A stretch of DNA of 64,000 nucleotides, taken from the NCBI RefSeq assembly GCF_025561425.1, contig NZ_CP094824.1, positions 2,480,001-2,544,000 of the forward strand, written 5' to 3'. This DNA comes from Mammaliicoccus sciuri (GTDB lineage Bacteria; Bacillota; Bacilli; Staphylococcales; Staphylococcaceae). Under the pieces are notes generated by a model, which was not told where the DNA came from, did no database searches, and saw nothing but the letters and a program-made list of their open reading frames with translations. Both the position numbers and the translations under genes were made by a program. Positions 28,023-36,391 of the stretch are shown here, piece after piece (the first letter of the stretch is position 1; each line of letters opens with the position of its first letter).

Positions 28023-28031
28023 CATATATAT

Positions 28032-29462
28032 TTATGAATTATCTTTAATTGATTGACTATAATTCGCTCTTGTAACTGTCAATCCGACAATGATTACTAA
28101 AGCGAGTAACACAATACCAAACCAGTATGACTGATGAATACCTTGCGTCATAGCATGATTGATTTGATCAACTGTAGGGTTTTTAATACCTTCTAATGCT
28201 GCTCTTTGTCCACCGTTCATGATACTTACAAAAATCGCAATACCTAATGCGCCACCTATTGGCTGTAACATATTGGATACAGCTGTACCGTGTGGATACA
28301 TTTCTTTTGGTAAAGCGTTCAATGCATTTGTATTTGCCGGCATCAATACTGCAGAAATACTAATCATTAAAATAATATATACAATAACAAATATCCAAAC
28401 TGAAATACCTGGATGAATCGTTGAATAAAATATTGAGACACATAACAACACAATTAATCCTGGTACAACTAGCTTTCTTGGACCAACTTTATCAAATATG
28501 GCACCCATAAATGGTGATAAGAAACCATTTAATAAAGCACCTGGTAATAAGATCAATCCAGCAACTCTAGCACTGAATCCCATTGGACCTTGCAAGTACA
28601 TAGGCATCACAATTTCAGAAGCAAACATTGTCATAATCACAACAACGAAAATAATAACGCCCTTTGTATAGTTACGATATTTAAACACTTTCAAATCTAA
28701 TAATGGTTCTTCTAATTTAAGTTGTCTAAAGACAAATAGTATCATCGCAATAATACCAATAATGAGTGGGATGTAAATTGAAGGACTTGAAAAGCCACCT
28801 TCAGTAGTACTCACCGATGAAACACTATATATAATTGTCGCAATACCAATCGTTGATAAAATGATTGAGAAGACATCGATTTTCGGTCTCGTAATTTCAC
28901 CAACATTTTGTAAATATCTATATGCGAATATAAACGTAAATAGCATGAATGGGATAACGATTAAAAATAACCATCTCCATCCTAAATAATCAACAATAAC
29001 ACCTGATAACGTTGGACCTAATGCAGGTGCAAACATAATGACTAATCCGAATTGCCCCATAATTTTCCCGCGTTCATTCTCATTGTATAGCATGAGCATT
29101 GCATTCATGACAGTTGGAATCATAAGCCCCGTTCCAGCTGCTTGAATCATTCTACCTACTAATAGAATTGGAAAGTTAACGGCTAACCCGGCTGTTAAAG
29201 TCCCGATAGAAAATATTGTTACTAACCCTAAAAATAACCGTCTCGTTGTAAACCATTGATTTACGACTGCAGACAATGGCGTTAGTACACCCATTACTAA
29301 CATGAAACCAGTTGCCATCCATTGGACAGTTGGTGCATCTACATCAAATACTGACATTAATTCTTTTAATGCAATATTTAAGAGCGTTTCATTTAAAATC
29401 ATGAAAAATGTACCAACTAAAAAGACAATCATAATTATTTTTCTTTTAAACTGATTCTCCAT
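28032..29462 (-). CDS. DHA2 (EmrB/LmrB-like) drug transporter
   Basis: 476 residues and 14 predicted helices, normal size for the family. NETLLNIALKELM is helix 1, LVGRMIQAAGTGLMIP the motif after helix 4, and FGLVIMFAPALGPTLSG motif C. Proton-driven export of drugs, lincosamides or lipids is the usual role. Unlike the pump at 6472 it has no extra N-terminal segment and no adaptor gene or linked regulator. Confidence 0.87.
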   Translation of the reverse strand: MENQFKRKIIMIVFLVGTFFMILNETLLNIALKELMSVFDVDAPTVQWMATGFMLVMGVLTPLSAVVNQWFTTRRLFLGLVTIFSIGTLTAGLAVNFPILLVGRMIQAAGTGLMIPTVMNAMLMLYNENERGKIMGQFGLVIMFAPALGPTLSGVIVDYLGWRWLFLIVIPFMLFTFIFAYRYLQNVGEITRPKIDVFSIILSTIGIATIIYSVSSVSTTEGGFSSPSIYIPLIIGIIAMILFVFRQLKLEEPLLDLKVFKYRNYTKGVIIFVVVIMTMFASEIVMPMYLQGPMGFSARVAGLILLPGALLNGFLSPFMGAIFDKVGPRKLVVPGLIVLLCVSIFYSTIHPGISVWIFVIVYIILMISISAVLMPANTNALNALPKEMYPHGTAVSNMLQPIGGALGIAIFVSIMNGGQRAALEGIKNPTVDQINHAMTQGIHQSYWFGIVLLALVIIVGLTVTRANYSQSIKDNS

Positions 29463-29513
29463 TTTTTTCTCCTAAATTTTATTTTGTAACTTGTCTATAA
29501 TCCCATAAAAAAT

Positions 29514-29536
29514 AAACCTAGTCAAAAGACTAGGTC
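29514..29536 (-). terminator. Terminator after the 165-residue hypothetical gene
   Basis: ACCTAGTC / GACTAGGT with a four-base AAAA loop and TTTATTTTTT on the minus strand; it overlaps the stop region of the upstream gene. Confidence 0.75.
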
Positions 29537-30033
29537 TATGCATTTTGAGATTTGGATAGTTGTGAAAAATCTACCACTACTTGGTCCATTCTCTTCGCTG
29601 TTTCTTTCATTATATTTCTAGCAACTTTATTTTCTGGATCTATCTTAAGTATTTGCTTACTTATATCAAAAGCTTGTTTGTCAGAAAGTAAAGGTTCTGG
29701 TATAGCATGTAATAGAAGCATTTGTAATAAACTCTTAACTTCTTTATAATCTGTTAAAATCATCGATCTTTCAGCATGATAATAAGCTGAATGAAATGCG
29801 CCATCATGTTCACTATATGGATAAACGTGTAACAAGAACGCTAAGTCGTGAAGTTCACTTGTTTCTTCCTTCTTAATACAGTCTAATATAAATGTATAAA
29901 ACATCGTACTTTCTTCTTCGTGAGCTGCTGAAATAAAGTGTTCTTCAAATTCTAAGAAATCCACTTCGGACATCAATCTATATGCAGTATCAAATTCGCC
30001 ACTTAATATATGACCTTTAATCAAATCCTTCAT
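29536..30033 (-). CDS. Hypothetical helical protein (TPR-like)
   Basis: 165 residues, no family recognised with certainty. Short repeated helix pairs with the spacing of tetratricopeptide-like repeats can be seen (ILSGEFDTAYRLMSE, ILKIDPENKVARNIMKE). Soluble, acidic, no signal peptide. Clear ribosome site (GGAGGAC) before the ATG. Single gene with its own terminator. Confidence 0.65.
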   Translation of the reverse strand: MKDLIKGHILSGEFDTAYRLMSEVDFLEFEEHFISAAHEEESTMFYTFILDCIKKEETSELHDLAFLLHVYPYSEHDGAFHSAYYHAERSMILTDYKEVKSLLQMLLLHAIPEPLLSDKQAFDISKQILKIDPENKVARNIMKETAKRMDQVVVDFSQLSKSQNA

Positions 30034-30150
30034 TCAATGTCCTCCTTTTCTCTCTATGCAACATTCACATTCATTTCAATGTTAAATTTTTAAAGTCAAA
30101 AATATTATAACATGTTTTATAATAAATTACCTTTAAAATAGAAAACCAAC

Positions 30151-30465
30151 TTAAATTTTAAAATATAAATGATGGTGATACTTACATCGGTGATTAAAGC
30201 GAGCATCACAATTTGGGCATACCTCTTTCAACATATAATCATTGATAGAAATCGTTTCTTTACAAACGCCACATAGTATCGCATGTTCATCAAATTCAGA
30301 TTGTTCCCATCTCTTAATGTCATGCTTTTCACATTCATTATGGCACTTGTAACAAGGATAGAATTTATCACAACATTTAAATTTAATCGCGATGATATCA
30401 AGCGGCGTTTGATAATGTTCACATCTAGATTCATTATCTACAGTTAAGCCATGTATTTTCACCAT
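30151..30465 (-). CDS. CHY-type zinc finger protein
   Basis: 104 residues from an ATG seven bases behind TTGGAGG. Nine cysteines and several histidines are arranged as a CHY zinc finger: CEHYQTPLD, FKCCDKFYPCYKCHNECEKH, CGVCKETI and CPNCDARFNHRCKYHH. Family members bind several zinc ions; function in bacteria is unknown. The divergent czrAB genes next door suggest a zinc-related role, which is inference. Confidence 0.85.
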   Translation of the reverse strand: MVKIHGLTVDNESRCEHYQTPLDIIAIKFKCCDKFYPCYKCHNECEKHDIKRWEQSEFDEHAILCGVCKETISINDYMLKEVCPNCDARFNHRCKYHHHLYFKI

Positions 30466-30537
30466 AGTATCCTCCAAAAAAAATTTACTTTAAGTGAACA
30501 TCTCACAATTATAGCTATTTTGTCAATTTATAATGAT

Positions 30538-30594
30538 TTGACAGATACTATAAATTTTAATAAGATTAACATATGAACATATATCCATATGTTA
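30538..30594 (+). promoter_or_regulatory. czrAB promoter and ArsR-type operator
   Basis: A near-ideal sigma-A promoter, TTGACA (30538) with a 17-base spacer and TAAGAT (30561), is followed directly by a 9-base perfect dyad TAACATATG...CATATGTTA (30567-30594). The inner sequence ATATGAACATATATCCATAT has the shape of SmtB/CzrA operators. Repressor binding would cover the transcription start, so zinc-free control by CzrA is expected. Confidence 0.8.
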
Positions 30595-30604
30595 GGAGAA
30601 TAAT

Positions 30605-30904
30605 ATGACTACAAATACTATTTTAGATGATGAAACACTATTACTTGTATCACAAACTTTTAAAGCATTAAGCGATCCGACTCGCGTAAAGATATTACAT
30701 TTATTATGTACAGGAAGATATTCTGTAGGTTGTATAGCTGAAACACTTTCACTCAGTCAATCTTCCGTGTCACACCAATTAAGATTTTTAAAGAATCTTA
30801 GGCTTGTTAAATTTGAACGTGAAGGTAAAAGTATTTATTACTCAATCGATGATGATCACGTTATCTTATTATTAAAACAAGCCATCGAGCATGCCAAACA
30901 TTAA
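30605..30904 (+). CDS. czrA: CzrA-like zinc-responsive ArsR repressor
   Basis: 99 residues. The winged helix has the ArsR recognition region [16 protein letters not shown]. The C-terminal helix [18 protein letters not shown] carries Asp, His, His, His in the alpha-5 spacing that binds zinc or cobalt in CzrA. Repression is lifted when metal binds. It overlaps the long form of the czrB frame and is followed by czrB in the same operon. Confidence 0.93.
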   Translation: MTTNTILDDETLLLVSQTFKALSDPTRVKILHLLCTGRYSVGCIAETLSLSQSSVSHQLRFLKNLRLVKFEREGKSIYYSIDDDHVILLLKQAIEHAKH

Positions 30905-30923
30905 CAATTTAGGAGGTGTTTTC

Positions 30924-31868
30924 ATGGGACATGAACATCATGGACATGACCACAACCATGTTCATACAAACAATAAAAAGATACTGCTCATTTCATTTAT
31001 AATCATTGCCGTATTTATGATAGTTGAAGTGATTGGTGGATATATTACAAATAGTTTAGCTTTACTATCAGATGCTGGACATATGCTAAGCGACGCCATT
31101 TCACTCTTTATTGCATTAATGGCCTTTAAATTCGGTGAACGTGTTGCCAATAAGAATAAGACATATGGCTACAAGAGATTTGAAATTTTAGCAGCATTAA
31201 TCAATGGTGTCTTGTTAATTGGTATTAGTATATATATCTTTTATGAAGCCATTTCCAGATTTATTGATCCGCCAGAAGTCGCTTTAACTGGCATGTTAAT
31301 CATAAGTACAATCGGTTTACTTGTAAATATTTTCATTGCTTGGTTAATGTTCAAAGGATCTGATACGAAAGACAACTTAAATATGCGTGGTGCATTCATC
31401 CATGTACTCGGAGATTTATTAGGTTCAGTTGGCGCAATTGTAGCAGCACTCATTATGATTGCATTCGGTTGGAAATTAGCAGACCCGATAGCAAGTGTTA
31501 TTGTGGCACTATTAATTATTAGAAGCGGATATGGTGTTACGAAATCTGCATTAAATGTACTGATGGAAGGCACACCATCAAATATCGATGTTCATGAAAT
31601 ATCAGAAACGATTAAGTCGCACCCAGATATAATTGAAGTACATGATTTGCATATATGGTCCATTACAAGTGACTTAACAGCATTAAGTTGCCATGCAGTC
31701 GTAGATAAAGATAAGACTGTAGAGGAATGCGATAATATAATAGAAGAAATCAATCATAAACTTATTCATAAATCTATACATCACGCAACAATCCAATTAG
31801 AAACACCAGATCATCAGCATGACAGTTCCCTACTCTGTTGCATGGAACAAACAGAACATGTACATTAA
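30924..31868 (+). CDS. czrB: CzrB-like cation-diffusion zinc exporter
   Basis: 314 residues from the ATG at 30924, nine bases behind AGGAGG; a longer frame would start inside czrA. A His-rich N-terminal tail (GHEHHGHDHNHVH) precedes six membrane helices. The transport-site residues are in SDAGHMLSDA (helix II) and HVLGDLLGS (helix V), and the cytosolic domain ends in HDSSLLCC. Exports zinc in exchange for protons. Cotranscribed with czrA. Confidence 0.93.
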   Translation: MGHEHHGHDHNHVHTNNKKILLISFIIIAVFMIVEVIGGYITNSLALLSDAGHMLSDAISLFIALMAFKFGERVANKNKTYGYKRFEILAALINGVLLIGISIYIFYEAISRFIDPPEVALTGMLIISTIGLLVNIFIAWLMFKGSDTKDNLNMRGAFIHVLGDLLGSVGAIVAALIMIAFGWKLADPIASVIVALLIIRSGYGVTKSALNVLMEGTPSNIDVHEISETIKSHPDIIEVHDLHIWSITSDLTALSCHAVVDKDKTVEECDNIIEEINHKLIHKSIHHATIQLETPDHQHDSSLLCCMEQTEHVH

Positions 31869-31870
31869 AA

Positions 31871-31918
31871 AAACTAGAACATTTAGGTAGATATACCTAA
31901 TTTGTTCTAGTTTTTTTA
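31871..31918 (+). terminator. Terminator after czrB
   Basis: AAACTAGAACA / TGTTCTAGTTT with an inner TTAGGTA/TACCTAA stem and seven T, four bases after the stop codon. Confidence 0.88.
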
Positions 31919-31939
31919 CTTTATATAATTTGGTATAGG

Positions 31940-32002
31940 AATCTCTCTCAGTCTTCGTGCGATACACTCTGATTTTCTACCCTAGCGCACGATATCTCGC
32001 AG
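31940..32002. repeat. Hairpin repeat doublet, locus 2 (right half displaced to 33653-33665)
   Basis: Same arrangement as at 9788: a first unit with a degenerate left arm (ATCTCTCTCAGTCTTCGTGC, 31941-31960), a 24-base spacer, and a second unit beginning CGCACGATATCTCGCAG (31986-32002). The IS150 element follows, and the unit resumes as CAGTCTTCGTGCG at 33653-33665. CAG on both sides is the 3-base target duplication. Confidence 0.8.
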
Positions 32003-32061
32003 TGTATTATTCCCTATAGAGTAGACATTAAAAAAACTAAAACTCTATAGGGGGTATTTTT

Positions 32062-32763
32062 ATGTATAAAACTAGACTACCTGTTAAACTGTATCAGGAA
32101 ATCTTCGATTTGCATGAAAAGGGTTATTCCTTTCAAAATATAATTGATAAGTTAAATTTAGATATTAGTGATAGTGTGATTCGATTTAAATATAAAGTGT
32201 ATAAGCAACATGGTATAACAGCACTTATAAATAAGAATCGAAATAAAATCTATACACGCGAATTTAAAGAAAAAGTTGTTAAAGAATATCTAGAGACTAA
32301 TAAGACGTATTCAGATCTAGCAGCCTATTACAATATTTCACATCATGCTACTTTAAAAAATTGGGTGGTAAAGTATACTGAAGGAAAGGAAAATAAATCT
32401 TATTTTCCATATCTGGAGGTAGACACTATGAATACTAGAAAAACAACATTTGAAGAGAGAATTGAAATAGCTAAATATTGTATTGAAAATAATAGAGACT
32501 TTAATAAGACAGCTGAAAAGTACCAAGTTAACTATTCACAAGTCTATAATTGGGTAAAAAAGTATGAAAAACATGGTGATATTGGTTTAGTAGATGGTAG
32601 AGGTAAAGGAAAACCAGTTGAAGCTTTAACTAGAGAAGAAGAACTTGAATTAAAAATAAAAGCACTTGAACAAAGAAATAAATTTCTCCAAATGGAGAAT
32701 GAGGTATTAAAAAAGCAGGAAGAAATAGAGAGGCAGTTGATGAATCGAAAATCAAGCAAATAG
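32062..32763 (+). CDS. IS150-type OrfA (HTH protein)
   Basis: 233 residues, two HTH modules and a terminal coiled coil, as in copy 1. Ribosome site is the GGGGGT behind TATAG upstream of the ATG. The heptamer A-AAA-AAG at 32709-32715 is in the right phase for -1 slippage into OrfB, which would yield a fusion of about 517 residues. Confidence 0.92.
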   Translation: MYKTRLPVKLYQEIFDLHEKGYSFQNIIDKLNLDISDSVIRFKYKVYKQHGITALINKNRNKIYTREFKEKVVKEYLETNKTYSDLAAYYNISHHATLKNWVVKYTEGKENKSYFPYLEVDTMNTRKTTFEERIEIAKYCIENNRDFNKTAEKYQVNYSQVYNWVKKYEKHGDIGLVDGRGKGKPVEALTREEELELKIKALEQRNKFLQMENEVLKKQEEIERQLMNRKSSK

Positions 32764-33614
32764 CAGCATACAAGACAATCGAAGCATTAAAAGATAAGTA
32801 TCCAATCAAATGGATATGCGCCGCACTTGAAATATCGAGAGCAAGTTATTATAAATGGAAAAACAGAGAGGTTTCAGAATCTGAAAGATTCAATAACGAA
32901 TTAAAAGATGAGATTTTCAGGATTTATCATGAACATGATGGCATATATGGATATCGAAGAATTTATATTTATCTGAGATTATATACTAAATTCCAGGTTA
33001 ATCATAAACGCGTATATAGAATTATGAAGAAGTATGGATTAAAAGCTGTCATTAGAAAAAAGAGAAGGCAATATAAACTTAGTAAGCCAGAAATCACTTC
33101 TCAAAATATCCTAAACAGAAAATTTACAACAAGTAAAGTTAATAAGGTCTGGTTAACAGATGTGACAGAATTTAAATTGAAAAATGGATTTAAAGTGTAT
33201 TTAAGCGCTATTTATGATTTAGGTGCTAAGAAAGTCATCAGCCATGTAGTCTCATCTCAAAACAATAATAAGCTTGTATACGATACCTTTAACAAAGCCA
33301 TAATTAAAAGAAATACCGAAGGCATTATATTTCATAGCGACAGAGGATTCCAATATACGAGTGTTCTATTTAGAGAGATGATTAAAAATGCTTCTATGAA
33401 GCAAAGCATGTCTCGTGTAGGTAGATGTATTGATAATGGTCCTATGGAAGGCTTTTGGGGGTTACTCAAATCAGAGGTATTCAAAGACAAATCTCAAACA
33501 TTCAATGATATAAAACACGCCACAAAGCAAATAAATGAATATATAAAATTTTATAATTCTAAAAGAATTTCATTAAAAATGGCTGCGCTTATAAAAGCAC
33601 AGCCAACATATTGA
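32715..33614 (+). CDS. IS150-type transposase OrfB (frameshift product)
   Basis: Open from the slip site; the first in-frame ATG (33024) would omit the HTH_21 region, so production as OrfAB is far more likely. DDE residues as in copy 1 (TDVTEF, HSDRGF, MEGFWGLLKSE). Catalyses copy-out transposition through a circular intermediate, the known IS3-family pathway. Intact. Confidence 0.92.
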   Translation, partial: AGRNREAVDESKIKQIAAYKTIEALKDKYPIKWICAALEISRASYYKWKNREVSESERFNNELKDEIFRIYHEHDGIYGYRRIYIYLRLYTKFQVNHKRVYRIMKKYGLKAVIRKKRRQYKLSKPEITSQNILNRKFTTSKVNKVWLTDVTEFKLKNGFKVYLSAIYDLGAKKVISHVVSSQNNNKLVYDTFNKAIIKRNTEGIIFHSDRGFQYTSVLFREMIKNASMKQSMSRVGRCIDNGPMEGFWGLLKSEVFKDKSQTFNDIKHATKQINEYIKFYNSKRISLKMAALIKAQPTY

Positions 33615-33726
33615 TTACTTTTTTTAGTGTCTACTTGACAGGGTTATGTTCACAGTCTTCGTGCGACATACCTTGATTCAGTCCCCCATCACACTATCCA
33701 ACCTCAAATTTATGATATGCCTTAAC

Positions 33727-34608
33727 TTACTTATAATATACTTTAGTATTTCCTTGGGTAATCATTTTAAAATGTCCTTTCATAATATATGAAAGTGTAT
33801 TTCTATGTACACCATTACACCACTTCCTTGCTTCTTTCATACCGAATGGTGCTCCTTTCAAATACATTAATTCGTCTAAAGTATTTAAAATAAGTTCTTT
33901 TCTAGGTATCTCATTAAAACAGTTAGAACAAGTGATTATTTTCTTTTTATTTTTCAGTGGTGTATCTATAATATTGTTACATTGTGTACATCTTATACCA
34001 GGTTTTAATTTGTTAAATTCATAATTCGGATATTGATGATAATCATCTTCAAAAGGTGTATGGAGATTTTGTAATGTGGTTTTTATTATAGAATTATTTG
34101 GAGAGGTATTGTTTTTAAGGAGATGTCTTACTTTATTTAACTGGTTTGGTAAAATAATTGTTTCTTCATCTATTTTGCCTTTTATACTAAAATTTCCGTT
34201 AATAAATATTATATAGCTTTTTATTGTTCTTTCTATATTTAATTTATCAAGTACTTTATTTAGGATATAGTCATTTCTATCTAATTGAGCTAACGGATAT
34301 TTAATTACAAAGCTGTTATCACAAATCATATTACCATTATTAAATTCATATTTACCAAAATAATTTTTGATTTCAAATTGATAGATAATCTTATCAGTGA
34401 TAACTAAAAAATCAAATTGATAATTTTGAGTACTTTGTAGTTGTAAATCATATATAAACTCTAATTGATCAATAGATTTTAATATTTCTAAAAACTTCCT
34501 TTCACCTTCTTTTCCTTTTTTATATGTTTCATATTTTTGAATATCTTGAGGACTTATGTATGTTCTACCTATAAGAGATCCAATCACTGAATAATAGTTC
34601 TTTTTCAA
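33727..34608 (-). CDS. NERD-domain protein with zinc ribbon
   Basis: 293 residues from a TTG behind AAGGTG. The NERD (nuclease-related) fold covers about residues 30-140: KEGERKFLEIL, then FDFLVITDKIIYQFEIKNY holding the D...E-x-K nuclease residues. A zinc ribbon follows (IRCTQC ... ITCSNC), then a helical C-terminus (EARKWCNGVHRNTLSYIMKG) that looks like a small DNA-binding domain. NERD proteins are thought to act on DNA; a role in repair, restriction or plasmid biology is all possible. The neighbouring IS copy ends 75 bases away. Confidence 0.8.
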   Translation of the reverse strand: MKKNYYSVIGSLIGRTYISPQDIQKYETYKKGKEGERKFLEILKSIDQLEFIYDLQLQSTQNYQFDFLVITDKIIYQFEIKNYFGKYEFNNGNMICDNSFVIKYPLAQLDRNDYILNKVLDKLNIERTIKSYIIFINGNFSIKGKIDEETIILPNQLNKVRHLLKNNTSPNNSIIKTTLQNLHTPFEDDYHQYPNYEFNKLKPGIRCTQCNNIIDTPLKNKKKIITCSNCFNEIPRKELILNTLDELMYLKGAPFGMKEARKWCNGVHRNTLSYIMKGHFKMITQGNTKVYYK

Positions 34609-34668
34609 TGGTTCACCTTCTTTATAAGTTTATTCATTTCCATTTTAATCCATATCAGTAAAAAAATC

Positions 34669-34695
34669 AGCCACAACGTCAATGTTGTGGCTGTT
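34669..34695 (-). terminator. Terminator after the phosphoesterase gene
   Basis: AGCCACAAC / GTTGTGGCT with a six-base loop; the minus strand continues into a T-run. Confidence 0.8.
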
Positions 34696-34700
34696 TTCTT

Positions 34701-35438
34701 CTATATGAATGACTTAAATATTAATTGTTTGCCTGGTACTTTTTTATCATCGAATCCTTCTAAGAATGGTTGATTATCATAAGGTACTTTGACTCTTTCT
34801 ATGTTTATGGCACCATCTTTAACTTCTACTATGCCATACACAGCGTATGCACCGTTATTTAACCCTACTGATCCTGGATTAAAATATATTGTTTCTATAT
34901 CATCAAAGTGATGTAACACGTGATTATGTCCAAATGTAACAAAATCTGCATCTAATCCGTTAAATAATCCGTGTACATGTTCTAACGAAGGATCTACAAT
35001 TGGTTCAAATGGATCTTCACTAATATGCTTATCCATATTTTCTTCGAGTATTCGATAATGTGTGAAATAAAATTTTAACCCGCCTATTTCTTTTGTAACT
35101 TCACGTTTAAGTTCATTTAAAAAGGTATAATATTTACTGTCTAAATGTTTTACTATCCATTGATGATGTTCATAGAACTTACTTTTCAAACTTTCTGGAT
35201 ATGGCTCGTTGTTAACGACTGACATAATCGCTTCGTCGTGATTACCTGCAATGTATGTCATATCTTTTCTGCTTGTAACTGCTTCAAGAACTTCGTTTGT
35301 ACAATGACCAACACCAATATTATCACCTAAGTTATAAATGTGATCTATATCCGTTCGATTATCGATATCTGAAAGTACCGCGTTTAATGCATCGATATTT
35401 CCATGTATATCTGTCAAAATTGCGAATTTAACCATCAT
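34701..35438 (-). CDS. Calcineurin-like metallophosphoesterase
   Basis: 245 residues with all metal-binding blocks of the family: LTDIHGN (residues 8-14), NLGDNIG (36-42), AGNHDE (63-68) and TFGHNHVLH with NPGSVGLN near residue 175-195. Close to the YfcE/YvnB-like small phosphodiesterases or ApaH-like enzymes; substrate not predictable. ATG follows the SDR gene by 15 bases behind AAAGGAG, so they form an operon. Confidence 0.87.
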   Translation of the reverse strand: MMVKFAILTDIHGNIDALNAVLSDIDNRTDIDHIYNLGDNIGVGHCTNEVLEAVTSRKDMTYIAGNHDEAIMSVVNNEPYPESLKSKFYEHHQWIVKHLDSKYYTFLNELKREVTKEIGGLKFYFTHYRILEENMDKHISEDPFEPIVDPSLEHVHGLFNGLDADFVTFGHNHVLHHFDDIETIYFNPGSVGLNNGAYAVYGIVEVKDGAINIERVKVPYDNQPFLEGFDDKKVPGKQLIFKSFI

Positions 35439-35453
35439 AAGACTCCTTTATGA

Positions 35454-36101
35454 TTATTGATTAAATTGATCAACCGCTTCTTTAATTTCAACATTTCCTG
35501 AAACGACTTGGAATTCTTGACCAATTTTCTCATCATTGTTTAATACTTCAACCAAGACAGTCGCTACATCTTTACGAGGTATTTTACCACGTTCTACTTC
35601 TTCAGCTAATGTAACTGTTCCTATAGCGTCATCATTTGTTAATGCACCAGGGTGAACGATTGTATATGGTATATTAGCATTTCTTAAATGTTCATCTGCA
35701 TAGTGCTTAGCTATTGTGTAAGGTTTTAAATCGCCTTCAAAAGCTGATCTTCTCGTATCAAATGAAGACACGAGTACAAAATGTTTCGTACCTGCTATTT
35801 TACTTGCTTCAATAGATTTAACTGCGCCGTCTAAGTCAATAATAATTGTTTGGTCTGCACCAGTATGTCCACCTGAACCTGCTGTAAACACAACTTTATC
35901 TGCATCTTTTATTTTTTCAGAAATGTCATTGATATCGTCATATTCAAGATCTAGTGGTGCTGTTGTTGCTCCTAATTCTTCAAAGAAACTTGCTTGACTG
36001 TTTTTTCTAATACCTGCAACAACTTCATTGCCTTCTTCTACTAAATCTTTAACTAAATGTCTTCCTATTTGTCCATTAGCACCTATTACGAAAATCTTCA
36101 T
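35454..36101 (-). CDS. NAD(P)H-binding atypical SDR protein
   Basis: 215 residues, Rossmann fold with VIGANGQIGRHLVKDL as the dinucleotide motif and FTAGSGGHTGADQT and YTIVHPGALTND as the SDR_a5/YwnB-type signature. Lacks the YxxxK catalytic pair in its normal form (AKHYADEHLRN occupies that place), typical of the NmrA-like/atypical group that senses redox state. First gene of a two-gene operon. Confidence 0.85.
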   Translation of the reverse strand: MKIFVIGANGQIGRHLVKDLVEEGNEVVAGIRKNSQASFFEELGATTAPLDLEYDDINDISEKIKDADKVVFTAGSGGHTGADQTIIIDLDGAVKSIEASKIAGTKHFVLVSSFDTRRSAFEGDLKPYTIAKHYADEHLRNANIPYTIVHPGALTNDDAIGTVTLAEEVERGKIPRKDVATVLVEVLNNDEKIGQEFQVVSGNVEIKEAVDQFNQ

Positions 36102-36391
36102 TATAAAACACTCCTTTAAATTTTTTCATGTATAAAACGATAGTTGTGTAATCTATCTGGCGTGATTAACCTTGAAGTCACTTCATATGGCTTTTTATAG
36201 TTCATATCAGAAACAACAATTGAACCATCATTTTTTACTTCTTCAACTATTGCGACGTGTCCTAGTTCACCATAATCAGTTTGTAAGATTGAGCCTTCAC
36301 TAGGTTGTCCGTTCACTTTATAGCCTTCTTCTTTTGCACGGTCATCCCAATGTTTAGCGTCACCCCATGATGAACTAATTTTTTTATCAAT

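Larger units (their letters stand above)
32003..33652 (+). mobile_element. IS150-type (IS3 family) element, copy 2
   Basis: 1650 bp with terminal inverted repeats beginning TGTATTATTCCC and TGAACATAACCC, flanked by the direct repeat CAG (32000-32002 and 33653-33655), the usual 3-base duplication of this group. Both reading frames are intact, so it looks able to move. It is almost identical to copy 1 and lies in the opposite orientation 20.5 kb away. Confidence 0.93.

Noticed and set aside
30228-30434. 68-codon frame overlapping the CHY zinc-finger gene
   Set aside because: Alternative frame inside a gene whose cysteine pattern is clearly the real product.
9855-33652. The two IS150 copies as one composite transposon
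   Set aside because: The 20 kb between them is conserved staphylococcal core DNA (graXRS-vraFG, pit, uppP-type neighbourhood), and the outer flanks do not form a target duplication.
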